This document shows, in pieces, positions 10,701 to 20,425 of a stretch of DNA of 64,000 bases. The stretch's first letter is position 1. Every line of letters starts with the position of its first letter. Below the pieces are notes generated by a model. It did not search any database, was not told the DNA's origin, and worked only from the letters and a program-made list of their open reading frames with translations. The translations under genes were made by a program, and so were the position numbers. The DNA comes from Mercenaria mercenaria (taxonomy: Eukaryota > Mollusca > Bivalvia > Venerida > Veneridae), in assembly GCF_021730395.1 (NCBI RefSeq), contig NC_069364.1, forward strand, positions 82,143,501 through 82,207,500, in the 5' to 3' direction.

Positions 10701-13594
10701 TCTTATCGCGATAAGAATAAAACAGAAACAAAACTTTCAACATTCACTGCTTTCGAGGACTTTAGGAAAAGGGGTTAGAAGCTTAGTAATATGGGGGTTA
10801 ATGGGAAAATGTTTGAAGCAGTAAAGTCTCTTTATAATTAAACTTCAGCTTGCACCAAGTTCAGCTCAAGATTTTCTGAATTTTTCGAAACAAAATCTAT
10901 CCCGAGATAAGGATCTGGCCTCAGTGTGTTTGTAAATGATCTAGCTTTGCAATTACAAGCACCAGGGCGTGGTATTGTAATAGGTAATGTTGAAAAGTAT
11001 GCATTTTACTTTATGCAGACGATATAGTGTTTCTGGCTGAAAATGACACCGATCTGTTTTTGCAAAGTCTGCAAGCAGAACTTTAGGTCTGTAAACAGCA
11101 ACTTTTAAAAGTACTGGCAGAATGCCATACAATGAGTTCACTAGGTTGTTTGACTAAATGGTGTAGTCGTTCGTGGTACACATAATTTTGCATGTATAAA
11201 ATCTGTTATACACGTGGCAATGTGCCTTTACATGGAAACGTGTAAACATGCCCCTGCAACTAAGGTAGCTGGGATATGGCTTGGAAACCAGCAACAGTTA
11301 GACAAGCAACATGTGTATATGCATACTGGTTTCTCGTTTTTAATATGCTTACATCTAGAATTAATAATAGAATGTTTATGTATTATATGACTAAGAACGG
11401 TTCTGGATGTAAAAACTGGAATTATAGAGTTTTGCAGTCATTTGATAAGTTAGAATGTGCTGGTATAGGTAATGATATTGATATTTCCAAGGCTTTGTTA
11501 ATTGATAAAACCGGAAAACTTAGCACGAGTAGTTATGTAACATTTTGGAAAATTTAGTGAATAATCCCGTTCGACCCAGTAGAAATGGAGGGAAGAAACT
11601 GCATACATATAAAAAGTTTAAGGAGGAATATTTGGTCGAGAATTATTGTACAATGATTCTTACCCGTACCCATAGAGCTGCGTTTGCAAATTCCAGAACT
11701 GGTACTGCCCCAATCATATTAGAAACCGAAAGATATGAAAGGTTAAATGTTTATCAAAAGTTTGCCCTTTTTGCGCTAATCAAGTGGAAAATGAGTGTCG
11801 TGTTTCGACGAACTGTCTTTTTATATAATGATCTGGGTGAAATTCTATTTACTTATGCTTTAAATAATCTTGAAAACTTTACGGCCCTAAGAGACGATGA
11901 AGAATTTAAAGAATTTTGTAAAAGGGACTCTTAATTTTGATAGGATTAACGCTAATTTATAAGAGTGAAGAAATAGGTCTATCATAAATATGATGCAGTG
12001 ATAAGTGTTTTAATATTGTTTGGACAAAACTTTTAATGTATTTTATTATTAAACATCAATTTAACTTAAAACAGATATTGTCAATAGTATGAATTTATTT
12101 TAAGTCTCCTGTAATTCTGTAAAACAATGACCAGTTTGCATATATCGATGCTATTGTGTATATGTATTTATTGATGTTTGTAAATGGATGAGACTCTTAT
12201 AAACAGTATATATTCAAACACGGTCTATCTTACTTTAAGTACTTTTCAATAAGCTGGTAAATCTCCTGTGTATGTCCATTTTGAACACATTATAACATAA
12301 AGTAAATAATCAATTCATCACTGATTAATGCATTGTGTAAATGACTGATTTCTAAATATGCAAATAATTGATTGGTAAAGTGAAAAAAAACCCGCTATTT
12401 CCACTTCTGTCGGCAACGTGTTTAGGCACAATTAATATATTCACAGAATCATACCAGCAACTGTTGAAAAGATTTACGACCAGACCAGCACTGCAGTTCA
12501 CACACCGTAACCCACCAGACAGAAAAACGAAGAGCGTGATTGATCACGTGTTTGTCAAGAACCTTATCATACGTAAAACCAAGGTAAATAATTGAACTAA
12601 CTCAACGATATGTATATTTTAGCAGCAATGTTACACATCGCGTAGAAAACAAATTTTCTTCCAAGAACATTCAATGGTTTTTTGTTGTTGTATTTTTGTC
12701 ATTGTATTTGCATATTCGCTGCAAATGTGTATTTGCAATTGAGTGTAAGTATCGTTACTGTATATGTATTAAGATGTAACATAAAGGTCGGTAACTGGTT
12801 ATGATCATTCTCCGTTAAAGCATTAACATATAAATGGTGTCACATATATCATTTTGAAAAGAATAAATAAATTCGGCGAAAGTTGATCCCTTTGTTTTAA
12901 GCCCAGAGTTACATCGAAAATAAAACATCAGATAAAGCATTGATGAAGAAAGTTTCACATAAAGGATACACAGAAACATTCACTTTAACATATTTGCCAT
13001 CTTACAAATAATGCCTTTTCTAGGCAGCTTTCCCATAATTACTTAGATTTCCTATTACATTGCAATCACAGTTCATCTGATCTGTAAACAGGTTAGTGTT
13101 TATTATAGTAAGCAATTATCAAATTAAAATAGTCCAATTTAATTTGATAAATGTTTAGTAATAAACACTAACCTATACTTAAATTCATGATAAATATTTT
13201 GGAAACAATTTTCGGTAATTGTTCTGTATGTCAACTGTTGATTCTTAAACCAACTGTTGATTCGGTAAAAAGAATCAGCAGAAACTTCAATAGAATGACG
13301 TCTGTGAAATGGGTTATAATACTTGTAATATATATTTTTTTTGTAAAACAACGTTTTTAAATATGCGATAAAACAGTCAAAAGGTTAGGGTTAGAGTTAG
13401 GCGCTTAGACAACATACCATTTCGTCTTGGAAGTGTCACAAAACCGGTAAACCTTGGCGAGGCTGCCGCAAATTCACATTATTTCTTTTCAATTCTTTGC
13501 ACTTGTTTTACAGAGAGTGTTTGTTCCAAAAGAGGGAGAGGCTCCAATGAGTGATCACGTAGGTGTGCAGTCAGTGGTGAAGGCAGCACAGTAA
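4521..13594 (+). CDS. Secreted-type DNase I-like (EEP superfamily) protein, six exons, 5' exon missing
   Basis: Exons are 4521-4716, 7818-7968, 8779-8842, 10362-10520, 12447-12583 and 13514-13594 (stop TAA 13592-13594), about 261 residues. Each is bordered by AG and GT and every junction agrees in phase. The first exon carries seven Cys (an N-terminal Cys-rich part). The rest follows endonuclease/exonuclease/phosphatase motif order: a GCLVLLSK strand (about residues 76-83), RCTHLS with the expected catalytic His, an MGGFNSG motif where the family has GDFN, IDHVFV, and SDHVGV. The superfamily comprises metal-dependent phosphodiesterases (nucleases, sphingomyelinases); the substrate cannot be told. 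The Gly in place of the GDFN Asp removes a residue normally needed for catalysis, so it may be inactive. The Cys content suggests export, but no signal peptide exon was found upstream. Confidence 0.8.
4841..4990. repeat. Long palindrome (about 66-bp arms), intronic
   Basis: The arms run from GATTCTTTCACTGG to its near-complement CCAGTGACAGAATC and meet at a GC-rich centre near 4909-4925. The whole could fold into one hairpin. It lies in the first visible intron of the DNase I-like gene and has a structurally similar but different partner at 6012-6138. Confidence 0.85.
5602..5735. repeat. Long palindrome between two direct repeats
   Basis: The arms read ATGTCTGCCTGTGTAAGAC on one side and its complement on the other, continuing through CTACCCTCGGGAC to a centre near CGCTAAAGC. 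A close relative is at 6611-6703. Confidence 0.8.
6012..6138. repeat. Long palindrome (GTCATGTGTTTACGAATC arms)
   Basis: The arm GTCATGTGTTTACGAATC recurs inverted at 6121-6138 and pairing continues inward through GATAGAAATATCCGTCC to a GC-rich centre. Like the palindrome at 4841-4990 it is followed by a stretch containing TTTTTTCTTGCATATCG, which suggests both sit at the same place in a duplicated element. Confidence 0.85.
6611..6703. repeat. Palindrome related to that at 5602-5735
   Basis: The arms are GTTTTCCCTACCCTCGGGAC and its inverse, with the inner part TGGATAAAAAACTCGC also pairing. The open frames crossing it on both strands are by-products of the palindrome. Confidence 0.75.
6985..7775. 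repeat. Diverged minisatellite (GACATTGGACATTCAAAC units)
   Basis: About 25-33 bp units built on AACGACATTGGACATTCRAA repeat imperfectly over about 790 bp, roughly 25-30 copies. The array stops about 40 bases before the acceptor of the second visible exon of the DNase I-like gene. All the open frames here are periodic artefacts of the array. Confidence 0.9.
7818..7968 (+). CDS. EEP gene, exon with LLSK strand
   Basis: The acceptor is AATTTTACAG and the donor GAG/GTTACC is weak. The one leading base joins CA of the previous exon to give a Gln codon. It encodes GCLVLLSK followed by RGYIEAE, typical of the first beta strands of the superfamily. Confidence 0.7.
7969..8778. other. Intron of the EEP gene
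   Basis: AT-rich DNA with no gene-like frame. Around 8209-8250 a stretch near ATACTGTTGGAAAATGGCG resembles the 3' tail of a SINE also seen near 19545-19575. Confidence 0.5.
8779..8842 (+). CDS. EEP gene, small exon with catalytic-type His
   Basis: A 64-base exon between CATAACAG and GTAAGTAG. It encodes VEDIATVRCTHLS and eight more residues; the His of RCTHLS matches the conserved His of the superfamily. It was found by looking for the strand missing between its neighbours; the phases fit on both sides. Confidence 0.7.
8843..9841. other. Intron of the EEP gene, nothing recognised
   Basis: AT-rich sequence without gene-like frames or clear repeats before the inverted-repeat element that begins at 9842. 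Confidence 0.45.
9842..10292. mobile_element. Inverted-repeat element with a palindromic satellite core
   Basis: Both ends carry about 41-43 bp terminal inverted repeats starting ACGGTGCCCCTAAAGTGACA and running to TTTTTTCCACTT. The core is an array of variants of the palindrome TTTCGTTTAAACGAAA, with some twenty half-sites. The ends suggest a non-autonomous DNA transposon and the core a satellite that expanded inside it. It lies in an intron of the DNase I-like gene, about 70 bases upstream of the next exon. Confidence 0.85.
10362..10520 (+). CDS. EEP gene, exon with GGFN in place of GDFN
   Basis: The acceptor is GACCATTACAG and the donor CCAG/GTTTGC. It encodes SYDEMNAYEARTLI then IIMGGFNSG. 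The codon is GGT where GAT would give the usual Asp, a one-base difference. A 159-base exon with phases fitting both neighbours. Confidence 0.75.
10740..11940 (+). mobile_element. Decayed non-LTR retrotransposon fragment (Nimb/I-like)
   Basis: Pieces of a LINE ORF2 lie in several frames: a reverse-transcriptase patch around 10905-11040 reading PVFVNDLALQL and, in another frame, YADDIVFLAEN; then a C-terminal region at 11276-11557 and 11545-11934 with HTYKKFKEEYLVENYC and a late Zn-finger-like region whose Cys are gone. Several frameshifts and stops mean it is dead. It sits in an intron of the DNase I-like gene, on the same strand. The clade call is by memory of mollusc elements. Confidence 0.6.
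11941..12446. other. Intron of the EEP gene, nothing recognised
   Basis: AT-rich sequence between the decayed LINE and the next exon; no gene-like frame and no repeat shared within the window. Confidence 0.45.
12447..12583 (+). CDS. EEP gene, exon with IDHVFV
   Basis: The acceptor is AATATATTCACAG and the donor AAG/GTAAAT. It encodes ALQFTHRNP and KSVIDHVFVKNL; the Asp-His pair is a conserved superfamily position. Confidence 0.75.
12584..13513. other. Last intron of the EEP gene
   Basis: AT-rich sequence whose only clear structure is the palindrome at 13090-13174. Confidence 0.5.
13090..13174. repeat. Palindrome in last EEP intron
   Basis: The arm AGGTTAGTGTTTATTA pairs with TAATAAACACTAACCT at the far end, and AATTATCAAATTAAA pairs with TTTAATTTGATAAAT inside. 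A MITE-like hairpin of 85 bases. Confidence 0.75.
13514..13594 (+). CDS. EEP gene, last exon (SDH motif)
   Basis: The acceptor is CTTGTTTTACAG. It encodes 26 residues ending in TAA, with MSDHVGVQSVV, where Ser-Asp-His is the conserved C-terminal catalytic motif of DNase I-like enzymes. Confidence 0.75.
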   Translation, partial: RVFVPKEGEAPMSDHVGVQSVVKAAQ

Positions 13595-13667
13595 CTTGGA
13601 ATAGATATGGTTCAAACCAGATTCCTTCTACGAGCTATTGAGCCTCGATTTTTGAAGATCAGTAAAA

Positions 13668-13673
13668 AATAAA
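13668..13673 (+). terminator. Possible poly(A) signal of the EEP gene
   Basis: AATAAA lies 73 bases after the stop codon of the DNase I-like gene. Such hexamers are common in AT-rich DNA, so position is the main support. Confidence 0.45.
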
Positions 13674-13679
13674 GATATC

Positions 13680-14380
13680 ATTCCACAGGTTAACTTGTGT
13701 TTCTCGTTTGTTTTCAACTTTGCCGAATAAATTGGGCAAACGATTCTACGAGTTTAACGTTACATAGCAATGTTGATATACTTATTTATTTCTCTATCTT
13801 TGATTTGTAGCTTTTTAAAAATACTGTTGTAGGTATCATTTCTGTAAGCAGCGACGAAGATACCATATAAAAAACTAAACCACATAAATCCGATACTATG
13901 AAAAGTGAAATATGCAACATTTGACAATATTTCGATTTTGAACATTAAATTGGCAAAAATAATATGAAATAAAACTACAATATATGTTACAGACATTTAG
14001 ATATTATCAATCGTAAGAAATAGGAACTCCTTTAGTTACAATGACACCACTGTTTTGTCCTTGTATAGGAATTTCAACACGTGGTATTTATGGCAATATT
14101 ATGCTGAATACAAATAAATATGGAATTTTAATACAAAGTTAAGACTTTTACATTCAAACTTATATCCATAATGTATTGTTACCTACAAAGTATGCTTTTT
14201 AGTTGTTATTCGTACGTTTGACATGATTGTATGGTTGTATGGAAAAGCATATATAAGGAAAATACAAGTCGTTTCATTACATGAATAGTTTTCAACAAAT
14301 GACTACATATTTTTTTTTATTTCTTGTCTGATTTTCACATTTTAAACAATTGTTTTGGTGTCACTATAAGACACACGGAC
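13680..14380. other. Intergenic, nothing firmly recognised
   Basis: A minus-strand frame at 13760-13996 is hydrophobic but has no recognisable family or splice context. The rest is AT-rich. Confidence 0.4.
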
Positions 14381-14520
14381 AGAGTCAATGCCATGAAGCC
14401 AATTTCTAGCTTCAGTAAAGGAAGAAGACCCCAGGTGAACATATGAGCACAATTCCAAGCTGGACAGTGCTCCCAGCATAATAGGCCTTCCGCCCGCATG
14501 TCAGCTGGATAGCTTATTCA
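14381..14520 (-). mobile_element. Diverged SINE body fragment
   Basis: Fragments such as GAAGAAGACCCCAGGTG, GGCCTTCCGCCCGCATG and CAGCTGGATAGCTTATTC match in order the SINE body seen inverted at 53565-53790. The tRNA-like head is absent. Confidence 0.45.
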
Positions 14521-14727
14521 ATATAGAAATGTATATGAAAAGGAAAAACAACTGATAGGTCTCTTTTCCGCGAGTTACTAATAGAGGATAGGACAACATA
14601 TTCATATATATGTATATATATTGAGCACTGTAGCTAGAAACACAAACTTCAAGTATGCAATACGTATTTTAGATACTTGTGTAAATGTATGTTAACTGCA
14701 TCAAAGTACATAATTTGAGAAAAACAA

Positions 14728-15222
14728 AACAAGAGCTGTCACTATTAGTGACAAATGCCTCCGAGCATTAATGTCAAGTAATTTTAAAATCCCTTCATCG
14801 ATGGCAAAGTTATGGGCCGGACAGGAAACAGACCATGTTAACCTTTAACCTTTAAGTATGACATTGACCCTAGAGCTAGGGGTCTGAATCTTGCGCCTAA
14901 CACCTCGTCTCATTATGGGGAACTTGTATGCCAAGTAATTTCAAAGTCTCTTGATGAAAGGCAGGATTATGTCCCGGACACGAAACAGTCTCTGTTAACC
15001 TTTGACCGCTAAGTCTGACATTGATTTTGGAGCTAGGGGTCTAATAAAGCCGCTGTAGGAACACTGTTGGTATAATTTGTTTTGTTTTTCTAAAAGACTC
15101 ACGTAGAAGAAGCATCTTGTCTTAATCATGACACATCGTCTTATTATGGTAAACATTTATGCCAAGTTATTTCAAAATCACTTCATGGATGGCAAAGTTA
15201 TGAACCGGACACAAAACAGTCC
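14728..15222. repeat. AACAAGAG-ended dispersed repeat with internal insertion
   Basis: Begins AACAAGAG followed by a small hairpin (TGTCAC, loop, GTGACA). Its body repeats a unit of about 155-165 bp three times (compare CCAAGTAATTTCAAAGTC, GACATTGACCCTAGAGCTAGG, and ATGGCAAAGTTATG). The second unit is interrupted by a 75-base segment identical to 16612-16686. A fragment of the same family is at 43070-43225. Confidence 0.7.
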
Positions 15223-15900
15223 CTGATAGATAGATAGATAGATAGTTTTTATTTGGTAAAAGTGTGCACAAATCAAGCATTAAACATGGCAATAGAACAG
15301 ATGCATGATATATAACAACAATATGGTGGCAAACAGACTAATTACAATCATACATATATTCTAAACCATGAAATGCACAAAAATACCAGGGATAACACAA
15401 ATAGAGAAACAAAGTTCCCCTTATTTCCATTGTGGTCCCTGATATTGGCGGCATTACACAGAAAGTCATGTATTTGTTTTAACTATAAAATTGCACATTA
15501 AATCTTTAAACAAGTGTGTCACAGATAATTTAGTTTTATGTATTATCACAGTATTTGATGTCACATATTACTATCACAGTATTTAGTATTAGACATCTAG
15601 AGGTCAGTATAAAAACAGAAATAAATCATTCACAACATAAAAGTGACTAATTAAAAAGGAAATAAGAAAGTATGAAAACTAACTGGCCATTAATTGGATT
15701 TTGATGGCATGTTTGAACTTTGAAGAACAAGTGATATATCTAAGATCCTGGGGAATGTGATTCCACAAAGCAATACCGTTGAACGCAAATGTTTTTTTTG
15801 TCAACCTTCAAAATGTAGTAAGTTAATACATGTTTTCGGGTTGACAATATCAATAACACACTCACAGCCATGTGTTATTTATCTAAGAGCCATAAGAGAG
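15223..15900 (-). mobile_element. 3' end of a non-LTR retrotransposon, GATA tail
   Basis: Read on the minus strand, 15680-15800 encodes GIALWNHIPQDLRYIT followed by KFKHAIKI and a stop, the usual C-terminus of CR1/L2-type ORF2 proteins. A 3' untranslated part follows and ends at 15224-15245 in (ATCT)n, here seen as GATA repeats, which is a typical simple-repeat tail. Only the 3' end is present. Confidence 0.6.
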
Positions 15901-16415
15901 ACGCTACCTACTTAACTATACAACAAGAGTTATTTAATTATAACTTTTACCTATTTGTTATTGCCTGTCTGATCTTAATATCACTCACGTAACAAAAGAT
16001 ACAAGTCGGAACATCGATCTTAAGTATAAGACCCCAAAAATGGTATAAGTATTGTTTAGAAAAGCGGAGGAGTAGGGTGGAGGGGAAGGGGGGAGAGTTG
16101 TCAAATCCGCAAGCCATGCGTTTTAACATTGGACCACTGCGACCGCACTTAGCTGTAACATTAAGTAAACCTACGAACCAAGTTGCAATGGAACCTAAAA
16201 CATCAATATTTCCCGAATCGACGTCGGGAGTTTCTTATTCTTAGTATTTGTGATTAAGTAAAATGTGTACATGCCCTTCTTATTTCTAAATCTGACCGCT
16301 ATCTGTTATTGGCCGGGGGAATATTTAGGCTTCGGGGTGCGTCATTTCTAACGTCGTTACCATATATGTCGTCGCATTTATTTGTTCATTAACAACAATA
16401 TTTTTACTTTAATAA
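15901..16415. other. No gene seen
   Basis: Contains a G-rich patch at 16065-16100 but no gene-like frame. Confidence 0.45.
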
Positions 16416-16765
16416 CAAATTGATACCATTCATATAATATTCATTAGTGTAGATGCGTATGTAAATTGCATCGATAAATATGCGCTCGTTCTTTCGCGGA
16501 ATAATATTTCGTTCCTAAAGTCGTGCAATATTTCCGCTGCACATGTAATGCATATTTGTCAATAAAAATCTTATAGCCTATAGTACAGTGCCAGTGGAAT
16601 ATGTAGAATTGAAAGCCGCTGTAGGAACACTGTTGGTATAATTTGTTTTGTTTTTCTAAAAGACTCACGTAGAAGAAGCATCTTGTATTGTTAAAAAATT
16701 GATAATAGACTCGGTTTGAAAATGAAAAAAAAAAGAGAAAAAAAAAAGAAAAAGAAAAAATCAAA
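16416..16765. repeat. Dispersed repeat, copy 1 (partner at 25655-25960)
   Basis: The stretch from ATTAGTGTAGATGCGTATGT through TCAATAAAAA, AGTGCCAGTGG and GACTCACGTAGA to a homopurine run resembles 25670-25950 in the same order and orientation. The 124-codon minus-strand frame across it is composed of the homopurine run and other repeat sequence and is not credible as a gene. The 3' flank of the first prokineticin-like gene overlaps it. Confidence 0.65.
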
Positions 16766-16924
16766 GGAAGCAAAACATGTACAAGGTCCTGCTGTTTGCG
16801 GATAACAAATGCTATCATGGCATGTTAGTTTACTACTATCACTGATGTATACGCACAGTGAATTCTTTGAACGCTTTGAAATATTTGTATGAAATTTATT
16901 TCTGAAGAAAAAGTCAAAATGATT

Positions 16925-17179
16925 TCAAATTTTTACATTCTGACAGGTTCCGTATTTAGAAGTCCATGTTGCAACTTGCAGATTCGGGACACATGTCAGT
17001 GTATGATTGCAAGGACAACTTCCGGCCCACTCCTTGGCTGCAGCGTAACATGGACCACCGACGTCGCTGATTGGTTTACAGTAAACCTGTCTAGGTTCTG
17101 TGGGGTCCTCGCAGCAGCACGAATCAGGTGGGCATGTACTGTAACGTGTGGATAAATTGGACATATTACAGTCATGTGC
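16925..17179 (-). CDS. Prokineticin/astakine-like secreted protein, domain exon (first copy)
   Basis: Read on the minus strand the exon starts after the acceptor CATCTTTTCCAG in phase 0 and runs 84 codons to a TGA at 16925-16927. The Cys order matches prokineticins: C, C, C-C, C-KP, C, C-P-C, C, C, with QVYCKPISDVGGPC and GSCPCNHTLTC. It has one extra Cys, making CCC where the family has CC. Prokineticin-domain proteins are small secreted signalling proteins held by five disulfides; invertebrate members include astakines, known to act on blood cell formation in crustaceans. The exon needs an upstream phase-0 signal-peptide exon, as its neighbour has, but I could not find one; a LINE lies just upstream at 17380-18460. 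Ligand role here is inference. Confidence 0.7.
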   Translation of the reverse strand, partial: AHDCNMSNLSTRYSTCPPDSCCCEDPTEPRQVYCKPISDVGGPCYAAAKEWAGSCPCNHTLTCVPNLQVATWTSKYGTCQNVKI

Positions 17180-17379
17180 CTGGAAAAGATGTACACAAAA
17201 CATGAAATAGTTTACTCCAAAGCAAACAAACAGAGCTCGCTACTTCTTGTCTTACTTGTTGTTTTTCCTAGGTATATCTGATCACTGCGAAATATAACTT
17301 TTACAGATATTCATATATTTTAAAGAACTCCAAGTGACTTATAGTAGTTCAAAATGACATTCTTCAATCCCTGAATCAA

Positions 17380-18460
17380 AACGAAATCACAATTTTGATA
17401 ATGCTTGACTTATCTGTTGCGTTTGATACTATCGACCATGAAACGTTGCTAAACCGCTTGAAAAAGGACTTCGGGATCATTAGAGTGGATGACTTCTTAT
17501 CTGAATGACAGCTACCAAACTGTCTTAGTAAATGGCGAACCGTCTACTCCAGTCCACATGAAATACAGTGTACCACAAGGATCTGTCCTAGGACCGAAAA
17601 ACTATATCATGTACACATAACCCGTCGGTTCAATATGTAGAAGCCATACACTGAATCATCACTTTATGCGGATGACTCACAACTGTATTTGTCGTTTAAG
17701 CCAAAAATGTTTCCTACCAACATGAAGCCCTATCTCGAATTGAGATCTGTCTCAAAGACATAGTCTCTTGGATGTATCAGAACATGCTGAAGCTCAATAC
17801 TGACAAAACATCGGTCATTTTGTTTCACACAAAGCGCACAAAAATACCGGAAGATATCTGCGTGAAAGTAGGACCGTCTCGGATTAAACCATCAATTTGT
17901 GTGAAGAATCTGGGTTCTAGAATGGATTCAAACATGGACATGACACTGCATGTTAACTCTCTATGTAGAGCTAGTTATACACAACTTCGACAAATAGGTC
18001 ACACTAGGCAGTACATCACAGCTGATGCTACTAAGTCTCTTGTGAACTCTCTGGTTACATTTAAAGTAGACTACTGTAACTCGCTGCTGTATGGAATTTC
18101 CAAAGACACACTGCAAAATCTTCAATGTGTACAAAACACAGCGGCCCGCATTATAACCAAGACTCCGCGATACAATCACATCACACCAGTCTTGAAGGAG
18201 TTGCTTTGGCTTCCAAGCTTGACACTTACATACAAAGCCATGCACAATGAACCTCCCAAGTATATTGTCGATATGCTGACCGTGTATAAGCCTCGTAGAG
18301 ACTTAAGGTCGGCAAATGGCCCAGTGTCTTTGGTTGGTCTGAGGAGTCGAACAGTAAAGTATGGTGGCAGAAGTTTCAAGCATGCAGCTCCAAAGCCTTG
18401 GAATGCCCTCCCATCAAACATCAGGGATTCAAGCTCATTGTCCGCATTTAACTAGAATGT
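17380..18460 (+). mobile_element. Non-LTR retrotransposon fragment (CR1/L2-like)
   Basis: A reverse transcriptase is readable from 17400 in broken frames (VAFDTIDHETLLNRL, then YADDSQLYLSF near 17657-17695). From 17772 one frame of 227 codons is open with MLKLNTDKTSVILFHTKR and ends in HAAPKPWNALPSNIR, the standard C-terminal run of this group. It lies opposite to, and just upstream of, the first prokineticin-like exon. Confidence 0.75.
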
Positions 18461-18519
18461 GTGCGTGTGCCCCAACTGGTACATTTGTCACAAATAAGGG
18501 GCAATAATTCAAATGTTTG

Positions 18520-19480
18520 CAGTCTTAAGGAGGTATAGCCTCAACAAACATTTTATAAAAAAAAAAAGGATTCATTATTCTAGGCCAAATACGTTTTAAG
18601 CCATGAGCATCACAACAAAAGTTCCACTATTTCGGCTATCTTAAGGGCCATAACTCTATAATAAGCGCTACGATTCCGAAGCAGAATGCCAAGTGTGCAA
18701 TATCACGTCATGATAAAGACTCAAGCAAGGTTTCATGAATTTACTTCAAATACTTTTTGAGCTAGGAACATTATTAGATGAAAACGTGCACTTTTGACTA
18801 TTTTAGGGGCCATAACTTTAAAAATAAGAGCTGCGCAAGTTTTATCATGATAAAGACTCATGCAAGTTTTCATCTACTTATGTCATATACCTTTTGGGCT
18901 AGGTCCGTCACAAGATAAAAATGTGCATTCTTTTTACTATTTCAGGGGTAATAACTCTAGAAATAGTGGCGGATCCAGATGAAGAAAAGGAGATGCGCAA
19001 GTCATATCACGATAAAGACTCGTGCAAAGTATAATCAATTATATTAAATACTTTTTGAGCTAGACGCTTCGCAAGGTAAAAATGTGCTTATTTTTACTAT
19101 TTCAGGGATAATAACTCTGGAAATAGGGGGCGGAGCCAGATGAAAAATAGAAGGTGCGCAAGTTCATACCATGATTAAGACTCATGCAAGGTTTTATGAA
19201 TCTATATTAAATACTTTTTGAGCTAGGCGTGTCACATGGTGAAAATGTTCACTTTTGGCTATTTCAGGGGCCATAACTCTAGAATCAGGGGGTGGAGCCA
19301 GACGAAAAATAAAAGGTGCGCAAGTTCATATCATGATAAAGACTCATGCAAGGTTTCATCAATTTATATTAAATACTTTTTGAGCTAGGCGCGTCACGAA
19401 CTTCGGACGGACGGACGGACGCTCGGACAAGACCAAATCTATATGCCCCACCACTCATGGCAGGTGGGGAGGGGGGTGGG
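18520..19480. repeat. Tandem-core dispersed repeat (GGGCCATAACTCTAG units)
   Basis: About five units of 140-150 bp carry GGGGCCATAACTCTAG, GGCGGAGCCAGATGAAAA, GATAAAGACTCATGCAAG and TACTTTTTGAGCTAGGC in fixed order. The end has the run CGGACGGACGGACGG and a G-rich stretch at 19457-19482. No coding capacity. Confidence 0.75.
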
Positions 19481-20007
19481 GGCACAAAAATCTTTGAAAA
19501 CACACCTCTTTTACACATGTTATATAAAATAACAAAATCTGAAATACTGTTGAAAAATGGCGTTAAACCCAAAACAAACAAACAAAAATCTCGCCTAATT
19601 TTAATACGGAATTCTTGCACAGCGTATATCTCGTATATGGTCACCAACAACCATGTTAAGACTACCCTTTATTTCCACATTTCCTGAATTTGGACATTGC
19701 CATTACTTGTGCATTAAAAAACCCATGTCTTGCCATCTACTCTGTTCTTCAATATTTGCTGAATGAATCATAACTGGATATCTGAACGGTAACTGGTCAT
19801 AAAATGATACAGGCTATATACGTGCAAACTGGTGGGTAATGCTTTCAGATTTATTTTGTAATACATCTTGCATTCTACTGGTAAAATATTTTTCATTTTT
19901 AAGAGAAAAATGTGTGTCTAAATAGGCACATGAGGACAGTTCTTTGCCCTTGATTGACTACAAAAAGGAAGTGGTTACACGGAAAATAGTTCTTCTGTTT
20001 GATGGTG
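19481..20007. other. No gene seen
   Basis: Around 19545-19575 lies a SINE-like 3' tail (ATACTGTTGAAAAATGGCG then AAACAAACAAACAAA). The rest is AT-rich without recognisable content. Confidence 0.45.
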
Positions 20008-20103
20008 AATATCAAGCTCCTCACAGCGGTTATCTTCCCTCGCGTTCATTATAATATGTATCGTAAGGGGAGGTAATCGCTGCGGGGAGCTTGGGTGAAT
20101 ATT
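20008..20103. repeat. Palindrome
   Basis: AATATCAAGCTCCTCACAGC pairs with the inverse at 20078-20103 and TTATCTTCCCT with AGGGGAGGTAA, leaving a loop of about 20-25 bases. Confidence 0.7.
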
Positions 20104-20425
20104 AACGAAGTTTTGAATGAAAGGCATAATTTGCTAGAGCAGATATGAATTAGTAGGTAAATGTACAATTTGACAGAAAGTCAGAATGCGCATTACATTA
20201 CCTTTTGATAGGGCCAGTTCGACATGCCTGTTTACGGCCATTTAGAGAGTATACTGAATTCATACGCATGTGATTTAGTTAAAGATGGTGGAAAAAGAAC
20301 CGATCAACCCAATGTTTATTATGGCTGTATATTTCTCTCTCTGATAGTTCTGTTGAGTGCAGGTATTTTTGGGGCAAATTGCGATAGTGTACAGGTTCCA
20401 TACAGAACATATAGTAAAATTTTTT

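Noticed and set aside
13760-13996. A hydrophobic 78-codon minus-strand frame after the DNase I-like gene
   Set aside because: No family, no splice context and AT-rich composition that yields hydrophobic codons by chance.
16444-16818. A 124-codon minus-strand frame
   Set aside because: It lies over a dispersed repeat and its homopurine run, and the paralogous repeat at 25.7 kb does not keep the frame.
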